Part shown: in pieces, positions 5,772 through 6,742 of the stretch
How the letters are laid out: every line of letters starts with the position of its first letter
Position numbering within the stretch: the stretch's first letter is position 1
NCBI GenBank assembly: GCA_937917025.1
Contig: CALFSF010000533.1
Span: 1-6,742, forward strand
Origin: an uncultured Paraburkholderia sp.
GTDB taxonomy: Bacteria > Pseudomonadota > Gammaproteobacteria > Burkholderiales > Burkholderiaceae
DNA length: 6,742 bases
Direction of reading: 5' to 3'
Notes under the pieces: model-generated
What the model saw: only the letters and a program-made list of their open reading frames with translations
Told to the model about the DNA's origin: nothing
Database searches by the model: none
Program-made: the position numbers and the translations under genes

Positions 5772-6296
5772 TCAACGATCCGGAATCGGCAGACGTCTGA
5801 ACAGCGACGGATAGTCGATGACGAGACCGTCTTCATCGATCGTCATGTTCGCCGTGAAATTGCGGAAGATGCCTTCGTAGCGATACTCGCGATCGGGTTC
5901 GATGCACGTATACGCCTGCTCGACCCGGCTGACCGCGAGATCCGGCGTCGAAATATAAGCCACGGAAATCGGCTGACGCGTACCCTTCGCGAGTTGCAGC
6001 CGGCGGATCGGTAGCGTGTTGGTAAACGGCGTGGCGGCGATGTCGATGTCGATACAACCATCGATTTCGTCCAGCGCGCGGCCGTTGCCGTCGCGCCAGT
6101 GGCCCGCGCCGTCGCCGCGCAGTTCCAGCTCGCCACCGCCCGCGATCTTCAGCCACGCGTGCGTCGCGCGCCATTGCACGTCGCAGGTCACGCTGTAGAA
6201 CAGACCATAGGAATGTCCATATCGCTGCCCGACGACGGCGCTCTCTCCATCGACCCCGTACCTGCGCGCATCGCACGCGAGATGCTCGATGCCGTC
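5772..6296 (-). CDS. putative glycolipid-binding domain protein (DUF1089 type), N-terminus missing
   Basis: The minus frame ending with TGA at 5774-5772 encodes the family now called putative glycolipid-binding. Supporting segments in order are GIEHLACDARRYGVDGESA, VVGQRYGHSYGLFYSVTCD, LKIAGGGELELRGDGAGHW, CIDIDIAATPFTNTLPIRRL, YISTPDL, VEQAYTCIEP, RYEGIFRNF and DEDGLVIDYPSLFRR. Family members are about 180-190 residues; from GIEHL to the end this one has 173, so only about 10-15 N-terminal residues are missing. Upstream (above about 6296) the frame stays open to 6716 but turns into charged low-complexity sequence that is the antisense of plus-strand coding DNA, so no native start codon is present. 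The boundary given is approximate. The function is unknown; the glycolipid-binding name comes from fold comparison. The cut end coincides with the start of MarC-like sequence on the other strand. Confidence 0.8.
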   Translation of the reverse strand, partial: DGIEHLACDARRYGVDGESAVVGQRYGHSYGLFYSVTCDVQWRATHAWLKIAGGGELELRGDGAGHWRDGNGRALDEIDGCIDIDIAATPFTNTLPIRRLQLAKGTRQPISVAYISTPDLAVSRVEQAYTCIEPDREYRYEGIFRNFTANMTIDEDGLVIDYPSLFRRLPIPDR

Positions 6297-6303
6297 GCCT
6301 TCT
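6265..6303. other. sequence junction 1: glycolipid-binding gene / MarC fragment
   Basis: Left of this zone the minus strand codes for the glycolipid-binding protein; right of it the plus strand codes for a MarC-family interior. The zone itself could belong to either: GIEHLACDAR on the minus strand or AREMLDAVAFFPL on the plus strand. Both genes are cut here, so the join is not a normal intergenic boundary. Confidence 0.6.
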
Positions 6304-6482
6304 TCCCGCTGACCATTCCCTTCACCACAGGGCCCGGCACCATGTCGGTCGCGATCGCCCTGGGCTCCAACCGGCCGAGCACGGGACCCGATGTGCTCTC
6401 CTTCGTGCTCGGCGCCTCGGCGGCGGCGGTCGTGGTGGCGCTGATCATCTGGGTCGCCTACGCCTTCGCCGACCGCCTGGCG
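6297..6482 (+). CDS. MarC family membrane protein, internal fragment
   Basis: About 62 residues in the plus frame match the second half of MarC (UPF0056) inner-membrane proteins. They contain AFFPLTIPFTTGPGTMSVAI, with the family's GPGT motif, then a membrane helix of about 20 residues (FVLGASAAAVVVALIIWVAY) and the ADRL that follows it in relatives. A complete MarC protein is about 200-220 residues with six membrane segments. Here the first half is missing on the left, replaced by the antisense of another gene, and the last 40-50 residues, normally another membrane segment, are missing on the right. The frame is open back past an ATG at 6213, but residues before about 6265 are the antisense of the glycolipid-binding gene and should not be called as MarC. 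MarC function is unknown despite its name (multiple antibiotic resistance locus). Boundaries are approximate. Confidence 0.65.
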
Positions 6483-6492
6483 GTGTTCGAGG
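6478..6492. other. sequence junction 2: MarC fragment / unrelated frame
   Basis: After ADRL (6468-6479) MarC relatives continue with a short loop and a last hydrophobic segment. Here the frame goes straight into an acidic, soluble sequence (VFEVAPDDDGKVDRPDLDLE). Other frames do not restore MarC similarity either, so this is not a simple frameshift. Confidence 0.5.
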
Positions 6493-6742
6493 TCGCACCG
6501 GACGACGACGGCAAGGTCGACCGGCCCGATCTCGATCTCGAGACCGCGCTCGGCGCGGCCGACTGGCACCACTACGTCGAGCTGGTCGGAGACACGACCG
6601 CCGGCGCCGCCCGCAAGGGCCGGCCCGCCACCGCGGCGATCCTCATGATGGTCGAGTACGAGGACATCAGCGCGACGCTCGACCTCGAGATCGAGCACGA
6701 CGTCGCCGCGAAGCACATCCCGGCGCGCGGGCTCGAGACGTC
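6483..6742 (+). CDS. unrecognised partial coding sequence, high GC3
   Basis: The plus frame is open to the window end and encodes 86 complete codons with no stop. Segments include RPDLDLETALGAADWHHYVE, LVGDTTAGAARKGRPATAAI and LMMVEYEDISATLDLEIEHD. I do not recognise the family. It is acidic, apparently soluble and has no membrane segment. Codon use supports real coding: about 95% of codons end in G or C, and all eight Glu codons are GAG. The TAXI gene at the left of the window instead uses GAA about three times as often as GAG. This points to a different source genome, possibly an actinobacterium or another very high-GC organism. The frame being continuous with the MarC fragment is probably chance. 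The true start and end are both outside what can be seen. Confidence 0.45.
   Translation, partial: MFEVAPDDDGKVDRPDLDLETALGAADWHHYVELVGDTTAGAARKGRPATAAILMMVEYEDISATLDLEIEHDVAAKHIPARGLET

Noticed and set aside
6213..6742. Single novel protein of about 176 residues starting at ATG 6213
   Set aside because: Its first part is the antisense of the glycolipid-binding gene, its middle is a MarC interior and its end is unrelated; the open frame is a product of joined pieces.

Overview
The window is about two thirds GC. Its genes use the codons and families of a Burkholderia-type betaproteobacterium (Paraburkholderia, Caballeronia or Burkholderia). Pointers are the divergent MocR-type regulator and EamA exporter pair, the phosphinothricin-type GNAT acetyltransferase, the DUF1089-type glycolipid-binding protein and small exported LTxxQ and proline-rich proteins. 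This placement is inferred from family content and composition; no marker gene is present.

Layout, left to right. Bases 1-264 hold the Ala/Pro-rich C-terminal tail of a protein that begins outside the window. A periplasmic TAXI-type TRAP solute-binding protein (413-1501, +) follows, with no transporter membrane gene beside it. It converges on a MocR/GntR-aminotransferase regulator (1529-2950, -). That regulator is divergent from an EamA/DMT permease (3063-3953, +). Their 112-bp intergenic region carries evenly spaced GTAC motifs, an imperfect palindrome and overlapping promoter-like elements, and is the best regulatory signal in the window. Two small exported proteins lie on the minus strand: a Pro/His/Arg-rich protein (4030-4323) downstream of an LTxxQ (Spy/CpxP-like) protein (4409-4891). 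A GNAT acetyltransferase (5120-5692, +) then converges on a glycolipid-binding-domain gene (5772 to about 6296, -).

The right end is not coherent. The glycolipid-binding gene loses its first codons at about 6265-6303. There it meets, on the opposite strand, an internal piece of a MarC-family membrane protein lacking both its N-terminal half and its C-terminus. At about 6480-6490 the MarC similarity stops in turn and a different high-GC3 reading frame runs to the window end. Two gene breaks within about 220 bp suggest assembly or amplification chimerism, or less likely a real rearrangement. The plus frame stays open from 6213 to the end, so an automatic caller could report one artificial 'fusion protein' there.

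Functionally this is an ordinary accessory stretch: one-component control of an exporter, small periplasmic proteins and an acetyltransferase. I see no RNA gene, CRISPR array, insertion sequence or defence system. I did not find a convincing new biological system; the most useful observations are the GTAC-motif promoter region and the chimeric right end.
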